Assembly (NCBI RefSeq): GCF_020165855.1
Contig: NZ_JAIUFY010000013.1
Span: 1-64,000 of the forward strand
Length of the DNA stretch: 64,000 bases
Source: Celeribacter litoreus
GTDB taxonomy: Bacteria > Pseudomonadota > Alphaproteobacteria > Rhodobacterales > Rhodobacteraceae
Direction of reading: 5' to 3'
The notes beneath the pieces were generated by a model. The model searched no databases, was not told the DNA's origin, and saw nothing but the letters and a program-made list of their open reading frames with translations. The position numbers and the translations under genes were made by a program. Below are positions 56,392 through 64,000 of the stretch, one piece after another (within the stretch, counting starts at the first letter, position 1; each line of letters starts with the position of its first letter).

Positions 56392-56404
56392 AATGATTAT
56401 CATT
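56392..56404. promoter_or_regulatory. Fur/Mur-type palindrome upstream of the metal transporter
   Basis: AATGATTATCATT is a perfect palindrome around a central T, lying 48 nt before the ATG of the binding-protein gene. It resembles the core of Fur-family boxes (GATAATGATTATCATTATC). In Rhodobacteraceae, manganese sitABCD genes are controlled by the Fur homologue Mur, so Mn- or Fe-dependent repression is likely. Confidence 0.6.
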
Positions 56405-56451
56405 TACATCTACCGATTGGGAAAGATCACTTGAAAAGGGCCTCCACCGCT

Positions 56452-57351
56452 ATGAAATCTCTCCGCTCGCTCCTGCTCGTCGCGCTTGGTGCGACAACCG
56501 CGCCTGCTTTTGCGGAGGAAGATCGGCTGAAGGTCGTGACAACGTTCACTGTCCTCGCCGATATGGCGCAGAACGTCGCCGGTGATGCCGCAGACGTTGT
56601 GTCGATCACCAAACCCGGCGCCGAGATTCACGGCTATGAGCCCACCCCGCGCGATATCGTCGGAGCGCAAGATGCCGACCTGCTGCTGTGGAACGGATTG
56701 AACCTCGAACTTTGGTTCGAACAGTTTCTCGCCAATCTCAAAGACATTCCTTCCGCAACGCTTACCGATGGTATCGACCCGATTTCGATCGACGGCGGGA
56801 GCTATGATGGAAAGCCCAACCCGCACGCGTGGATGGGGCTCGAAAACGCGATGATCTACATCGACAATATCGAAGCGGCGTTGAGCACCCACGATCCCGA
56901 CAATGCAGCGACTTATGCGGACAACGCGGAGACCTACAAAGCGACGCTCCGCGCTGCCATCGAACCGCTGCGCGCTGCGCTCGGCGATGTGCCGGAGGGG
57001 CAGAGGTGGCTTGTGACCTGCGAGGGGGCGTTCTCTTACCTTGCGCGCGATCTCGGGTTGCAGGAGTTGTATCTCTGGCCGATGAATTCCGACCGTATGG
57101 GCACGCCGCAACAGGTGCGGGCGGTGATTGATGGCGTCAAAGAGAACGACATCCCGACGGTCTTTTGCGAGAGCACGGTGAATAGCGCACCTGCGGAGCA
57201 GGTCGCGCGCGAAACCGGCGCGACATTTGGGGGGGTGCTTTATGTGGACAGCCTCTCGAAAGACGATGGTCCCGTGCCCTCCTATCTCGACCTTCTACGC
57301 GTGACGACCCAGACAATTTCCGAAGGTCTGACTGCAGGGATATCCCAATGA
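56452..57351 (+). CDS. sitA: manganese/iron ABC transporter substrate-binding protein (SitA family)
   Basis: The 299-residue periplasmic protein has a signal peptide ending in APAFA (about residue 21). The cluster A-1 metal-binding pattern is present: EIHGYEPTPRDI and NPHAWMGLENA supply histidines, CESTVNS a glutamate, and VLYVDSLSKDDGPVPSYLDLL an aspartate. Asp/Glu plus two His favours Mn or Fe over Zn, and there is no His-rich loop as in ZnuA. It overlaps sitB by 4 nt. An upstream TTG at 56431 is an alternative start. Confidence 0.88.
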   Translation: MKSLRSLLLVALGATTAPAFAEEDRLKVVTTFTVLADMAQNVAGDAADVVSITKPGAEIHGYEPTPRDIVGAQDADLLLWNGLNLELWFEQFLANLKDIPSATLTDGIDPISIDGGSYDGKPNPHAWMGLENAMIYIDNIEAALSTHDPDNAATYADNAETYKATLRAAIEPLRAALGDVPEGQRWLVTCEGAFSYLARDLGLQELYLWPMNSDRMGTPQQVRAVIDGVKENDIPTVFCESTVNSAPAEQVARETGATFGGVLYVDSLSKDDGPVPSYLDLLRVTTQTISEGLTAGISQ

Positions 57352-58211
57352 CCCAAGATCATTCCGGAGGCATCGCCGTCCACGACGTGACGGTTACTTA
57401 TCGGAACGGCCACACCGCCCTGCGCGCGGCGAGTTTCGAGATTCCGCGCGGGACGGTGACGGCTCTGGTCGGTGTGAACGGGGCGGGGAAATCCACGCTG
57501 TTTAAGGCGATCATGGGCTTCGTGCCGCTGGCCAAGGGACAAATCCAGCTGCTCGGAATGAGCGTTCGTGAGGCGCTCAAGCGCAACTTGATCGCCTATG
57601 TTCCGCAATCCGAAGAGGTTGATTGGTCCTTCCCTGTGCTGGTCGAAGACGTGGTGATGATGGGCCGCTATGGCAAAATGGGCTTTCTCAGGCGCGCGTC
57701 GAAACAAGATCACGAGGCAGTCGACGCGGCGCTTTCCCGCGTCAACATGCTCGAATATCGCAAACGCCAGATCGGCGAATTGTCTGGAGGCCAAAAGAAG
57801 CGCGTGTTTCTCGCCCGCGCTCTCGCGCAGGACGGGCAAGTGATCCTGCTCGACGAACCGTTCACCGGCGTCGATGTCCAAACTGAGGCGCAGATCATCA
57901 CCCTGTTGCGCGAGTTGCGGGATGAGGGGCGTGTGATGCTCGTCTCGACCCACAACCTCGGATCAGTGCCGGAATTCTGCGACCGGACCGTGCTTATCAA
58001 AGGCACGGTGATCGGGTCGGGACCGACGGAGACCACCTTTACCCGCGAGAACCTCGAACTGACCTTCGGCGGTGTCCTGCGTCAACTGACCCTCGGAGAC
58101 ATGCGGCGCAACGGGGGCGATCCCGAGAAGCAGGTGACGATCTACACCGATGACGAACGCCCCCTCGTGCATTACGGCGGCAAGGCGCAATTGGCGGATC
58201 AGCCGGAATGA
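57348..58211 (+). CDS. sitB: metal ABC transporter ATP-binding protein
   Basis: The 287-residue ATPase has Walker A GVNGAGKSTLFKAIMG, signature LSGGQKKRVFLARALA and Walker B VILLDEPFTGVD. It powers manganese-type uptake with the two permeases that follow. It overlaps both neighbours by ATGA. Confidence 0.93.
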   Translation: MTQDHSGGIAVHDVTVTYRNGHTALRAASFEIPRGTVTALVGVNGAGKSTLFKAIMGFVPLAKGQIQLLGMSVREALKRNLIAYVPQSEEVDWSFPVLVEDVVMMGRYGKMGFLRRASKQDHEAVDAALSRVNMLEYRKRQIGELSGGQKKRVFLARALAQDGQVILLDEPFTGVDVQTEAQIITLLRELRDEGRVMLVSTHNLGSVPEFCDRTVLIKGTVIGSGPTETTFTRENLELTFGGVLRQLTLGDMRRNGGDPEKQVTIYTDDERPLVHYGGKAQLADQPE

Positions 58212-59071
58212 GTGTCCTGTTTGAGCCGTTCACCTATGGCTACATGACGAACGCCATGTGGGTATCCGCCCTCGTCGGTGGGGTCTGCGCCTTTCTGTCC
58301 TCATATCTCATGCTCAAAGGCTGGTCTCTCATCGGAGACGCGCTGTCGCATAGTGTCGTGCCGGGCGTTGCAGGGGCGTATATGCTCGGGTTGCCCTTCG
58401 CGCTCGGCGCTTTTCTCTCGGGCGGGTTGGCCGCGGCCGCGATGCTCTTTCTGTCTGAGCGATCTGGCCTCAAGATCGACGTTGTCATTGGTCTGATCTT
58501 CACGTCCTTCTTCGGATTGGGCCTCTTCATGGTCTCGCTCAATCCGATGTCAATCTCGGTGCAAAGCATCACGATGGGGAACATCCTCGCCATCGCGCCG
58601 GAAGACACGCTGCAACTCGTCATTATTGGTGTCGTTTCTCTCGTGCTGCTCTTGGCGAAGTGGAAAGATCTGATGGTTGTCTTTTTCGACGAAAATCATG
58701 CGCGCTCCATCGGCCTCTCCCCGAGCCGCCTCAAAGCCCTCTTCTTCGTCCTGCTCTCCGCGTCGGTCGTCGCCGCGATGCAAACAGTCGGCGCGTTCCT
58801 TGTCGTTGCGATGGTCGTGACGCCGGGGGCGACCGCCTACCTGCTCTGCGATCGATTTCCTCGCCTTATTCTCACGTCCTGCACGATCGGCACGGTGACG
58901 AGCTTTGTCGGCGCCTATCTCAGCTACTTCCTCGACGGGGCGACCGGCGGCATCATCGTGTGCCTGCAAACGCTGATCTTCCTGATCGCCTTCGTCTGGG
59001 CACCCAAACACGGGACACTCGCGGCACGGGCGAAGGCCAAGGCTGCGCTGCGCGAAGGAGGCCTTCAATGA
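58208..59071 (+). CDS. sitC: metal ABC transporter permease (first)
   Basis: The 287-residue ABC-3 family permease has about eight membrane segments. It contains the family segment YLMLKGWSLIGDALSHSVVPGV and QTVGAFLVVAMVVTPGATAYLL. It pairs with the second permease to form the channel. Confidence 0.92.
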   Translation: MSVLFEPFTYGYMTNAMWVSALVGGVCAFLSSYLMLKGWSLIGDALSHSVVPGVAGAYMLGLPFALGAFLSGGLAAAAMLFLSERSGLKIDVVIGLIFTSFFGLGLFMVSLNPMSISVQSITMGNILAIAPEDTLQLVIIGVVSLVLLLAKWKDLMVVFFDENHARSIGLSPSRLKALFFVLLSASVVAAMQTVGAFLVVAMVVTPGATAYLLCDRFPRLILTSCTIGTVTSFVGAYLSYFLDGATGGIIVCLQTLIFLIAFVWAPKHGTLAARAKAKAALREGGLQ

Positions 59072-59892
59072 TCGCCGAGCTTCTGCTGCCGTTCCAGTTC
59101 GCCTTTATGCAGAACGCCTTCTGGATCGTGGCCATCATCGCCGTGCCGACCGCGCTGCTCTCCTGCTTTCTGGTCCTTAAGGGATGGGCCCTCATGGGCG
59201 ACGCGGTGAGCCACGCGATCCTGCCCGGCGTTGTGCTCGCCTATATCCTCGGGGTGCCGCTCATTATCGGAGCCTTCTGCGCCGGAATGCTGTCCTCACT
59301 CGCCACGGGCTACCTGTCCGCCAACAGCCGTGTCAAACAGGACACGGTGATGGGTGTGGTGTTCTCAGGGATGTTTGGCCTTGGGATCGTTCTGTTCAGT
59401 GCGATCACCTCTGACGTCCATCTCGACCATATCCTGTTTGGGAATATGCTCGGGGTCGGGGCGCAAGACCTTTGGCTCGCCGGATCCATCGCCCTCGTCG
59501 TCTCACTCGGACTGTTGCTCTCGTGGAAAGACCTGATGCTCCACGCTTTCGATCCGATTCAGGCGCAGGCATCCGGTTTGCGGGTGAAGATGCTCCATTA
59601 CGGATTGCTGACTGCTCTCTCCCTGACGATTGTCTCAACCCTGTCGGCGACGGGTCTGATCCTCGCCGTCGCGCTGTTGATTTCACCCGGCGCGATTGCG
59701 TTTCTTCTGGTCAGGGAACTCAAGTCGATGCTGGTCGTCGCTGTGATCGTCAATCTCGTGACGATGTTCGGCGGGGTCTATCTCAGCTTCTTCATCGACA
59801 GCGCGCCAGCCCCCACCATCGTTCTGGTGCAGACGACGGTATTTCTCGCAGCGTTCGTGCGCAAGACACGTCAGGTGCGATCCACTGCGTGA
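59068..59892 (+). CDS. sitD: metal ABC transporter permease (second)
   Basis: The 274-residue ABC-3 family permease is paralogous to the preceding one (FLVLKGWALMGDAVSHAILPGVVLAY; ATGLILAVALLISPGAIAFLL). The ATG at 59068 overlaps the sitC stop. It ends 1 nt before the stop codon of the small convergent ORF downstream of hemP. Confidence 0.92.
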   Translation: MIAELLLPFQFAFMQNAFWIVAIIAVPTALLSCFLVLKGWALMGDAVSHAILPGVVLAYILGVPLIIGAFCAGMLSSLATGYLSANSRVKQDTVMGVVFSGMFGLGIVLFSAITSDVHLDHILFGNMLGVGAQDLWLAGSIALVVSLGLLLSWKDLMLHAFDPIQAQASGLRVKMLHYGLLTALSLTIVSTLSATGLILAVALLISPGAIAFLLVRELKSMLVVAVIVNLVTMFGGVYLSFFIDSAPAPTIVLVQTTVFLAAFVRKTRQVRSTA

Positions 59893-59893
59893 C

Positions 59894-59989
59894 TTAGCCG
59901 TAAGTCCCGAGGGAGGAGATAAATCGCAACGCGTCCACCACGTCTTCAAGGCGGCGGGCGCGCTGTGGTCTGTTCGAGAGCGTCTTCAT
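59894..59989 (-). CDS. 31-codon ORF coupled to hemP
   Basis: An ATG overlaps the hemP stop (ATGA) and opens MKTLSNRPQRARRLEDVVDALRFISSLGTYG (written here only to identify the frame: it begins MKTLSNRP and ends SLGTYG), with stop at 59894-59896. The overlap suggests translational coupling. I know no family. It could be a real small protein or a chance frame. Confidence 0.35.
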   Translation of the reverse strand: MKTLSNRPQRARRLEDVVDALRFISSLGTYG

Positions 59990-60144
59990 TTGGTCAGGAT
60001 GAGCTTGCCCGCGCGGGTAATGCGGAGCGTATAAATCTGGCCGTCGAGATCGATGAGACGGGTGCTGCCATCCGCGATCAGGCTGCGGGCGTTGACGGGG
60101 GGAAGCTGTTCGGTTCCGGCGAAGGCGGGCGTAAGTGCGTTCAT
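59986..60144 (-). CDS. hemP: hemin uptake protein HemP
   Basis: The 52-residue protein ends DLDGQIYTLRITRAGKLILTK, the conserved HemP C-terminus, preceded by VNARSLIADGS. HemP (HmuP) family proteins promote expression of haem uptake genes. The ATG at 60144 has GAGAGG upstream; an in-frame ATG at 60231 would add 29 residues. No haem transporter genes are adjacent. Confidence 0.75.
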   Translation of the reverse strand: MNALTPAFAGTEQLPPVNARSLIADGSTRLIDLDGQIYTLRITRAGKLILTK

Positions 60145-60444
60145 TTTGGCCTCTCGTGTTTCGTCGTTATCGTTCGTCACTCTGGCCTCCTCTTTGAGGT
60201 GAGGCGGTCGTTGTTGTTCAGGGTGAACCATGACTGGCTGGGCCGAGAGGCCTTTGCTTGCCGAGGGTTATGCGTCGTGCGTGAATCGTCCGCTGGCGGG
60301 CGATGTCCAATGGATAATTAAGCCTACTTTTTTTGTCAACTTTATGTTGCGATGAAAATCCACTGCGTGGTTAGGCGGTTAATGCACACGCTCACGACGG
60401 CTCATGCGTTCGCAGAGCCGCCTGAGATAAATGCTGTTTGTGGG
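60145..60444. other. upstream region of hemP and 3' flank of the racemase gene
   Basis: No gene was recognised. The region carries the probable hemP promoter at 60311-60339 and AT-rich sequence that could hold an iron-responsive operator. Confidence 0.4.
60311..60339 (-). promoter_or_regulatory. probable sigma-70 promoter of hemP
   Basis: On the minus strand TTGACA (60339-60334) is followed after 17 nt by TATCCA (60316-60311). The -35 is perfect and the -10 fair. The A-rich spacer next to it could overlap an Irr- or RirA-type site; none was identified with confidence. Confidence 0.45.
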
Positions 60445-61089
60445 TCAGGATAGAAGGAGTGCTTGGGCGAGCGCTGCCGCTGCGCGCACGCCGTCGATCA
60501 ACGGCACAGCGCTCTTCTCTGACAACGCCGCGTGATGGGCGGACATGCCTGCACACCCGAGAATGATCGCATGCGCGCCGCGGTCCGTCATCGCTGCAAT
60601 CTCGTCGGAAAGGTGAGCGAGCGTTTCTGGGCTCCCTTCCTCAACCTCCAGAACGGGAATGCCCGACGGTTTGACCCCGAGGCATCCGGCCTGAAAGCCG
60701 AGACGCGTTATATTGTCCTCAATGACGGGCACGGAGTCCGGCATCGTGGTGACGACCCCGTAACTCTGCCCCTTCAACTGGGCCATGACATAGGCGGATT
60801 GGCCGATCCCGATCACGGGGCAGGATGCAGTCGCGCGCAGTTCTTCCAGCCCCGTGTCATCGAAACAGGCGATGACGAGCACGTCGATGTCTTCGTCTGC
60901 AGCCTTGGGGAGAAAGCTCCGCAATCCCGGCAGCGCGGCATCGCCATCTTCTGGGCCCTGAATCGCCGGTGGACCGCTCGTGTTGGTCCATCCGATGATC
61001 TCTGCGTCTGGCAGGACGTGCCGCGCCGTCTCGACCACACTCTCTGTCATTTGTGCGGTCGAGTTGGGGTTCAGGAACGCGATTTTCAC
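60445..61089 (-). CDS. Asp/Glu/hydantoin racemase family protein
   Basis: The 214-residue protein has the family opening KIAFLNPNSTAQMTESV and two catalytic cysteines, in VLVIACFDDTGL and AIILGCAGM. Relatives racemise hydantoins, allantoin or amino acids. The start is a GTG at 61089, one nucleotide after the permease stop, so it is the last gene of the ABC transporter operon. That suggests the imported compound is a hydantoin, ureide or amino-acid derivative. Confidence 0.83.
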   Translation of the reverse strand: MKIAFLNPNSTAQMTESVVETARHVLPDAEIIGWTNTSGPPAIQGPEDGDAALPGLRSFLPKAADEDIDVLVIACFDDTGLEELRATASCPVIGIGQSAYVMAQLKGQSYGVVTTMPDSVPVIEDNITRLGFQAGCLGVKPSGIPVLEVEEGSPETLAHLSDEIAAMTDRGAHAIILGCAGMSAHHAALSEKSAVPLIDGVRAAAALAQALLLS

Positions 61090-61090
61090 G

Positions 61091-61927
61091 TTAGACACCT
61101 TTGCCAGCGTCTGAACCGAACCGCGCACGGCGCTTGCCCATGATCCAGACGGTGAGGAGAAACGCGCCAATGATCAAGAGCGAGAACAGCGTGGTCATCG
61201 TACCGAGTGCATAGATCACCGGCGTGGTCACGTTGGTCGTCATCCCGAAGATTTCGAGCGGCAGCGTGTTGTAGGAGCCAGCCGTCAAAAGCGTCCGTGC
61301 GAATTCGTCGTAGGAGAGTGTGAAGCCGAAAAGGCCGACACCGATGAGAGAGGGCGCGATGATGGGAAGCACCACGTGGCGCACCGTCTGCCACGGAGAG
61401 GCCCCTTGGTCGCGGGCGGCTTCCTCGAAGGATTTGTCGAAACGGTTGAACACGGCGAACATGATCAGGAGACCGAAGGGCAGTGTCCATGTGAGCTGCG
61501 ATCCGAAACCGGAGGTCGCCCAGTGAATCTTCATCCCGAACTGGTTGAAGATGAGGCCGACGCCGAGCGAGATCAGGATCGACGGGATCACGAGCGAGGC
61601 GATGATCAGATAGAACAGGATGCCGGATCCGTAGAAGCGTTTGCGGAACGCAAAACCGCCCATAACGGAGACCACAACCGTCGTCACCATGACCATGAGG
61701 CCGAGCATCAGAGAGCGCCGGAATGCGCCCCAGATGTCACCAACAGCTTGCTCTTGGAACAACTCGTGGAACCAGTTCAGCGACACACCCCGCATCGGGA
61801 AGGTCAGGCCGCCGCCCGGCCCCTGAAAGGACAGGATGCCGATGGTGAGCGTCGGGCCGTAGAGAAAGAGGATGAACAGCGCGAAGAAACCGGTGAGGAC
61901 GTAAAAGGACTTGGGTCGCTTTTCCAT
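61091..61927 (-). CDS. ABC transporter permease, PotC type
   Basis: The 278-residue inner-membrane permease has six hydrophobic segments and the EAA loop FEEAARDQGASPWQTVRHVVLPIIAPSLIGVG. It is of the spermidine/putrescine (PotC) class. The ATG at 61927 follows AAGGAG and overlaps the region just after the PotB-type stop; an in-frame TTG at 61933 is less likely. Confidence 0.9.
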   Translation of the reverse strand: MEKRPKSFYVLTGFFALFILFLYGPTLTIGILSFQGPGGGLTFPMRGVSLNWFHELFQEQAVGDIWGAFRRSLMLGLMVMVTTVVVSVMGGFAFRKRFYGSGILFYLIIASLVIPSILISLGVGLIFNQFGMKIHWATSGFGSQLTWTLPFGLLIMFAVFNRFDKSFEEAARDQGASPWQTVRHVVLPIIAPSLIGVGLFGFTLSYDEFARTLLTAGSYNTLPLEIFGMTTNVTTPVIYALGTMTTLFSLLIIGAFLLTVWIMGKRRARFGSDAGKGV

Positions 61928-61929
61928 GA

Positions 61930-62784
61930 TCAAAGCTCCTTCCGGATATCGACGAAGCGCAAGAGGATGCCGATCACGATCAACACAGTGATCAGGAGGA
62001 TAACGGCGGTGGCGGCAGCGGACGGGTATTGCAGCAGGCTGATGTCATTGGAGATCAGACGCCCCACGTTGGCTTTCTGAGAGCCGGACATAAACCGCAC
62101 GGTGATGAAGTCACCCATCACGAGGGTCAGTACGAAGATGGTGCCAATCATGATGCCCGGCTTGGTCAGCGGCAGGATCACGTGGACAAGGGTCTGGAAG
62201 CCACTTGCACCGTTGTCGCGGGCGGCCTCGATCAGGCTGTGGTCGATCCGTGTCATGGTGTTGAAGATCGGCACGACCATGAAGAGCGTGTAGAGGTGCA
62301 CGAACGCCAGAATGACGGAGAAGTCTGAGTAGAGCAGCCATTCAAGCGGCTGGTCGATGATGCCCCACGATTGCAGCGCGGAGTTCGCGATGCCGTTGCG
62401 TCCGAGGAACGGAATCCACGAAATCATGCGGATGATGTTCGAGGTCCAGAACGGGATGGTGCAGAGCAGGAACAGCGCGATCTGGAGCGTTTGGCTCCGG
62501 ATGTGAAACGCGAGGTAGTAGGCGACGGTAAACCCGATCGCGAGCGTCATGGCCCACGTGATGAACGCGTATTTGAACGTCGCAAAGAAGACTTTGTAGG
62601 TGACGGGAGAGCCGAAGAGGAACTCGTAGTTTTCGAACGAGAACGCGGGAATGATCGAAAACTCGGTTGCCTGCCAGAAGCTCACCACAACGATTGTGAT
62701 GATCGGCAGGATCAGAAAGCCCAACAGGACCAGTGTCAGCGGGGAGGCCTGTAGCCAACCCTGAATGTGGCGGTTCTTCAGCAT
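61930..62784 (-). CDS. ABC transporter permease, PotB type
   Basis: The 284-residue permease has six membrane helices. The EAA loop is LIEAARDNGASGFQTLVHVILPLTKPGIMIG, and the N-terminus SPLTLVLLGFLILPIITIVVVSFW is typical of PotB. It forms the channel with the PotC-type protein. No ATPase gene is visible in the operon inside the window; it may lie upstream of the binding protein, beyond 64000. Confidence 0.9.
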   Translation of the reverse strand: MLKNRHIQGWLQASPLTLVLLGFLILPIITIVVVSFWQATEFSIIPAFSFENYEFLFGSPVTYKVFFATFKYAFITWAMTLAIGFTVAYYLAFHIRSQTLQIALFLLCTIPFWTSNIIRMISWIPFLGRNGIANSALQSWGIIDQPLEWLLYSDFSVILAFVHLYTLFMVVPIFNTMTRIDHSLIEAARDNGASGFQTLVHVILPLTKPGIMIGTIFVLTLVMGDFITVRFMSGSQKANVGRLISNDISLLQYPSAAATAVILLITVLIVIGILLRFVDIRKEL

Positions 62785-62820
62785 AGCTTCTCGTCCGAGC
62801 GGAAAGTGGAGAAGGAAAGG

Positions 62821-62857
62821 CGCCCGGGCCTACAAGAAGGGGGGAAAGGCCCGGGCG
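62821..62857 (-). terminator. intercistronic hairpin between binding-protein and permease genes
   Basis: A perfect 10-bp stem (CGCCCGGGCC / GGCCCGGGCG) with a 17-nt loop follows the binding-protein stop. There is no U-run on the minus strand, so it probably stabilises the upstream message and lowers expression of the permeases. Confidence 0.6.
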
Positions 62858-62867
62858 TTTGGGTTCA

Positions 62868-64000
62868 TCAGGCAGCGATGAACTCGTTCCATTTACGAAC
62901 CATGTACTGGTTCTCGTCCATGACAGCGTTCCAGCAAGCCACGGAACCCATGCGGTCGTAGAACGAACCGCCATCGCGGGTTTCGCCAGCCTGAGCAAGC
63001 ACGTCGCCGGTCGGCGAGGTGATCACGTCGGTGGACTCTTTGCCCTCGAACCAGTAGCCCCACTCGTTCTCGGTCATGTAGTCTTTGGAAGTTTCCGGAA
63101 CAGCGGAGTAGTAGCCCTGACGCATCAGGTAGCCGCCAACCCAACCGGAGAGGTACCAGTTGATGTATTCGTAGGCTGCGTCGAGCTCCATGCCGGAGAG
63201 GTTCGCGGAGAGGCCGATGCCGCCACCCCAGGAACGATAGCCCTCTTTGAGCGGCTGGTAGACACACGGAATACCGCGGGATTTCACAGCGGTGATGGCC
63301 GGGGACCACATGGACTGGATCACGACTTCGCCGGAAGCCATGAGGTTCACGGATTCGTCAAAAGTTTTCCAGAAGGCGCGGAACTGGCCGTTCTTCTTGG
63401 CTTCGGTGAAGATCGCGAAGGTCTTGTCGATCTCTTCGCGGGTCATGTTGCCTTTATCGCCATACTGGATTTCGCCCATGGCTTCGCAAACCATAGCCAT
63501 GTCCATGATGCCGATGGAGGAGATGTCGAGGATGGAGGCTTTGCCTTTGAACTCCGGGTTCAGCAGTTCGGTCCAGGATTCGATCGGACGGCCGATGAGG
63601 TCCGGACGGATGCCGAGGGTGTCTGCGTTGTAGATCGTCGGGATGAGGGTCATCCAGTTGGTCTGCTCGGTCGCGAAGGTGCTGGAGCCTTCGCCTTCGA
63701 CGAAGCCAACGGTGTGCGGCGCGGTGCCCTGAGCGATAACGCTTTCCGGGGTCAGTTTGCCGTCTTTGAAGATACCGACGATTTTGTCGTAGTTGGCGAT
63801 CTTCGACACGTCCATGGCCTGAAGGTTGCCGGTCGGCCAGACTTTCTTACAGATCCAGTATTCGATGTCGGCGATGTCGAAGCTGTCCGGCTGGGTGGCC
63901 GCACGCTGGGTCACGGAGTCGGAGTCGAGAGCCGTCATCTCGAGTGTGAAGCCGAGATCTTCTTTCACCTTCGTTGCGACGTCGTTGAGGTTCGACACAC
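62868..64000 (-). CDS. ABC transporter substrate-binding protein, PotD/polyamine type (5' end outside window)
   Basis: The C-terminal 377 or so residues are present and the frame runs off the right edge, so the signal peptide is outside. Segments such as FDIADIEYWICKKVWPTGNLQAMD, TNWMTLIPTIYNADTLGIRPDL and LASGEVVIQSMWSPAITAVKSRGIP-like text match spermidine/putrescine-type binding proteins. The tail is VACWNAVMDENQYMVRKWNEFIAA. The ligand is unknown; with a racemase in the operon it may be an amino-acid or ureide derivative rather than a polyamine. Confidence 0.85.
   Translation of the reverse strand, partial: VSNLNDVATKVKEDLGFTLEMTALDSDSVTQRAATQPDSFDIADIEYWICKKVWPTGNLQAMDVSKIANYDKIVGIFKDGKLTPESVIAQGTAPHTVGFVEGEGSSTFATEQTNWMTLIPTIYNADTLGIRPDLIGRPIESWTELLNPEFKGKASILDISSIGIMDMAMVCEAMGEIQYGDKGNMTREEIDKTFAIFTEAKKNGQFRAFWKTFDESVNLMASGEVVIQSMWSPAITAVKSRGIPCVYQPLKEGYRSWGGGIGLSANLSGMELDAAYEYINWYLSGWVGGYLMRQGYYSAVPETSKDYMTENEWGYWFEGKESTDVITSPTGDVLAQAGETRDGGSFYDRMGSVACWNAVMDENQYMVRKWNEFIAA

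Overview
The window comes from an alphaproteobacterium, most likely Rhodobacteraceae (Roseobacter group). The evidence is the chromosomal block ubiB-ubiE | mutM - enoyl-CoA hydratase - rpsT - dnaA - dnaN - recF - lysE-type exporter - gyrB, a FlgN/FlgJ/FliK/FlgD flagellar remnant, a SitABCD manganese-type transporter and a HemP. No rRNA, CRISPR array or complete tRNA was seen. Assignments rest on motif recognition by eye; no database search was run.

Region 1 (about 0.3-19.9 kb) is a GC-rich accessory catabolic cluster. It holds a full set of enzymes for trans-4-hydroxy-L-proline degradation: a two-cysteine 4-hydroxyproline epimerase, an FAD D-amino-acid/D-hydroxyproline dehydrogenase, a DapA-family pyrroline-hydroxycarboxylate deaminase and an alpha-ketoglutaric semialdehyde dehydrogenase. 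An FCD-type GntR regulator sits between the two arms. Interleaved are a ribose-type ABC transporter, an ATP-dependent hydantoinase/oxoprolinase pair (HyuA/HyuB), a prolidase-like amidohydrolase, an M20 amidase, a RidA protein, a GAF protein and an LDH2-family imine reductase. The palindrome TTGTCGACAA occurs in both promoter regions around gntR. The inferred scheme is uptake of a cyclic or blocked hydroxyproline-type compound, ring opening, release of the imino acid and conversion to 2-oxoglutarate. The cluster ends in decayed sequence: a proC 5' fragment joined to an N-truncated, frameshifted M24 gene, a strong terminator, and then the 3' part of a tRNA-Thr(CGT) gene, which looks like the distal attachment site of a genomic island.

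Region 2 (20.0-29.7 kb) is more AT-rich. Decayed IS3-family copies flank a surface-polysaccharide cluster: an FrhB-domain/polysaccharide pyruvyltransferase fusion, a flippase-like membrane protein, a GT2 glycosyltransferase and two GT-C-like membrane proteins. A 5' stub of motB follows.

Region 3 (29.8-47.9 kb) is mainly core genome. It has flgN-flgJ divergent from fliK-flgD, a phosphotransferase, ubiE-ubiB, mutM, an enoyl-CoA hydratase, rpsT, and dnaA-dnaN-recF-lysE-gyrB. Two further genes follow: a metallophosphatase and a secreted ClpP-like protein.

Region 4 (48.0-64.0 kb) contains a secreted poly-threonine protein, a Wza/Wzc capsule or EPS export pair, the NAD operon nadA-nadB-nadC, a metal transporter sitABCD behind a Fur-family palindrome, and hemP with a tiny coupled ORF. 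It ends with a spermidine/putrescine-type ABC transporter with an Asp/Glu/hydantoin racemase, whose binding-protein gene runs off the right edge.
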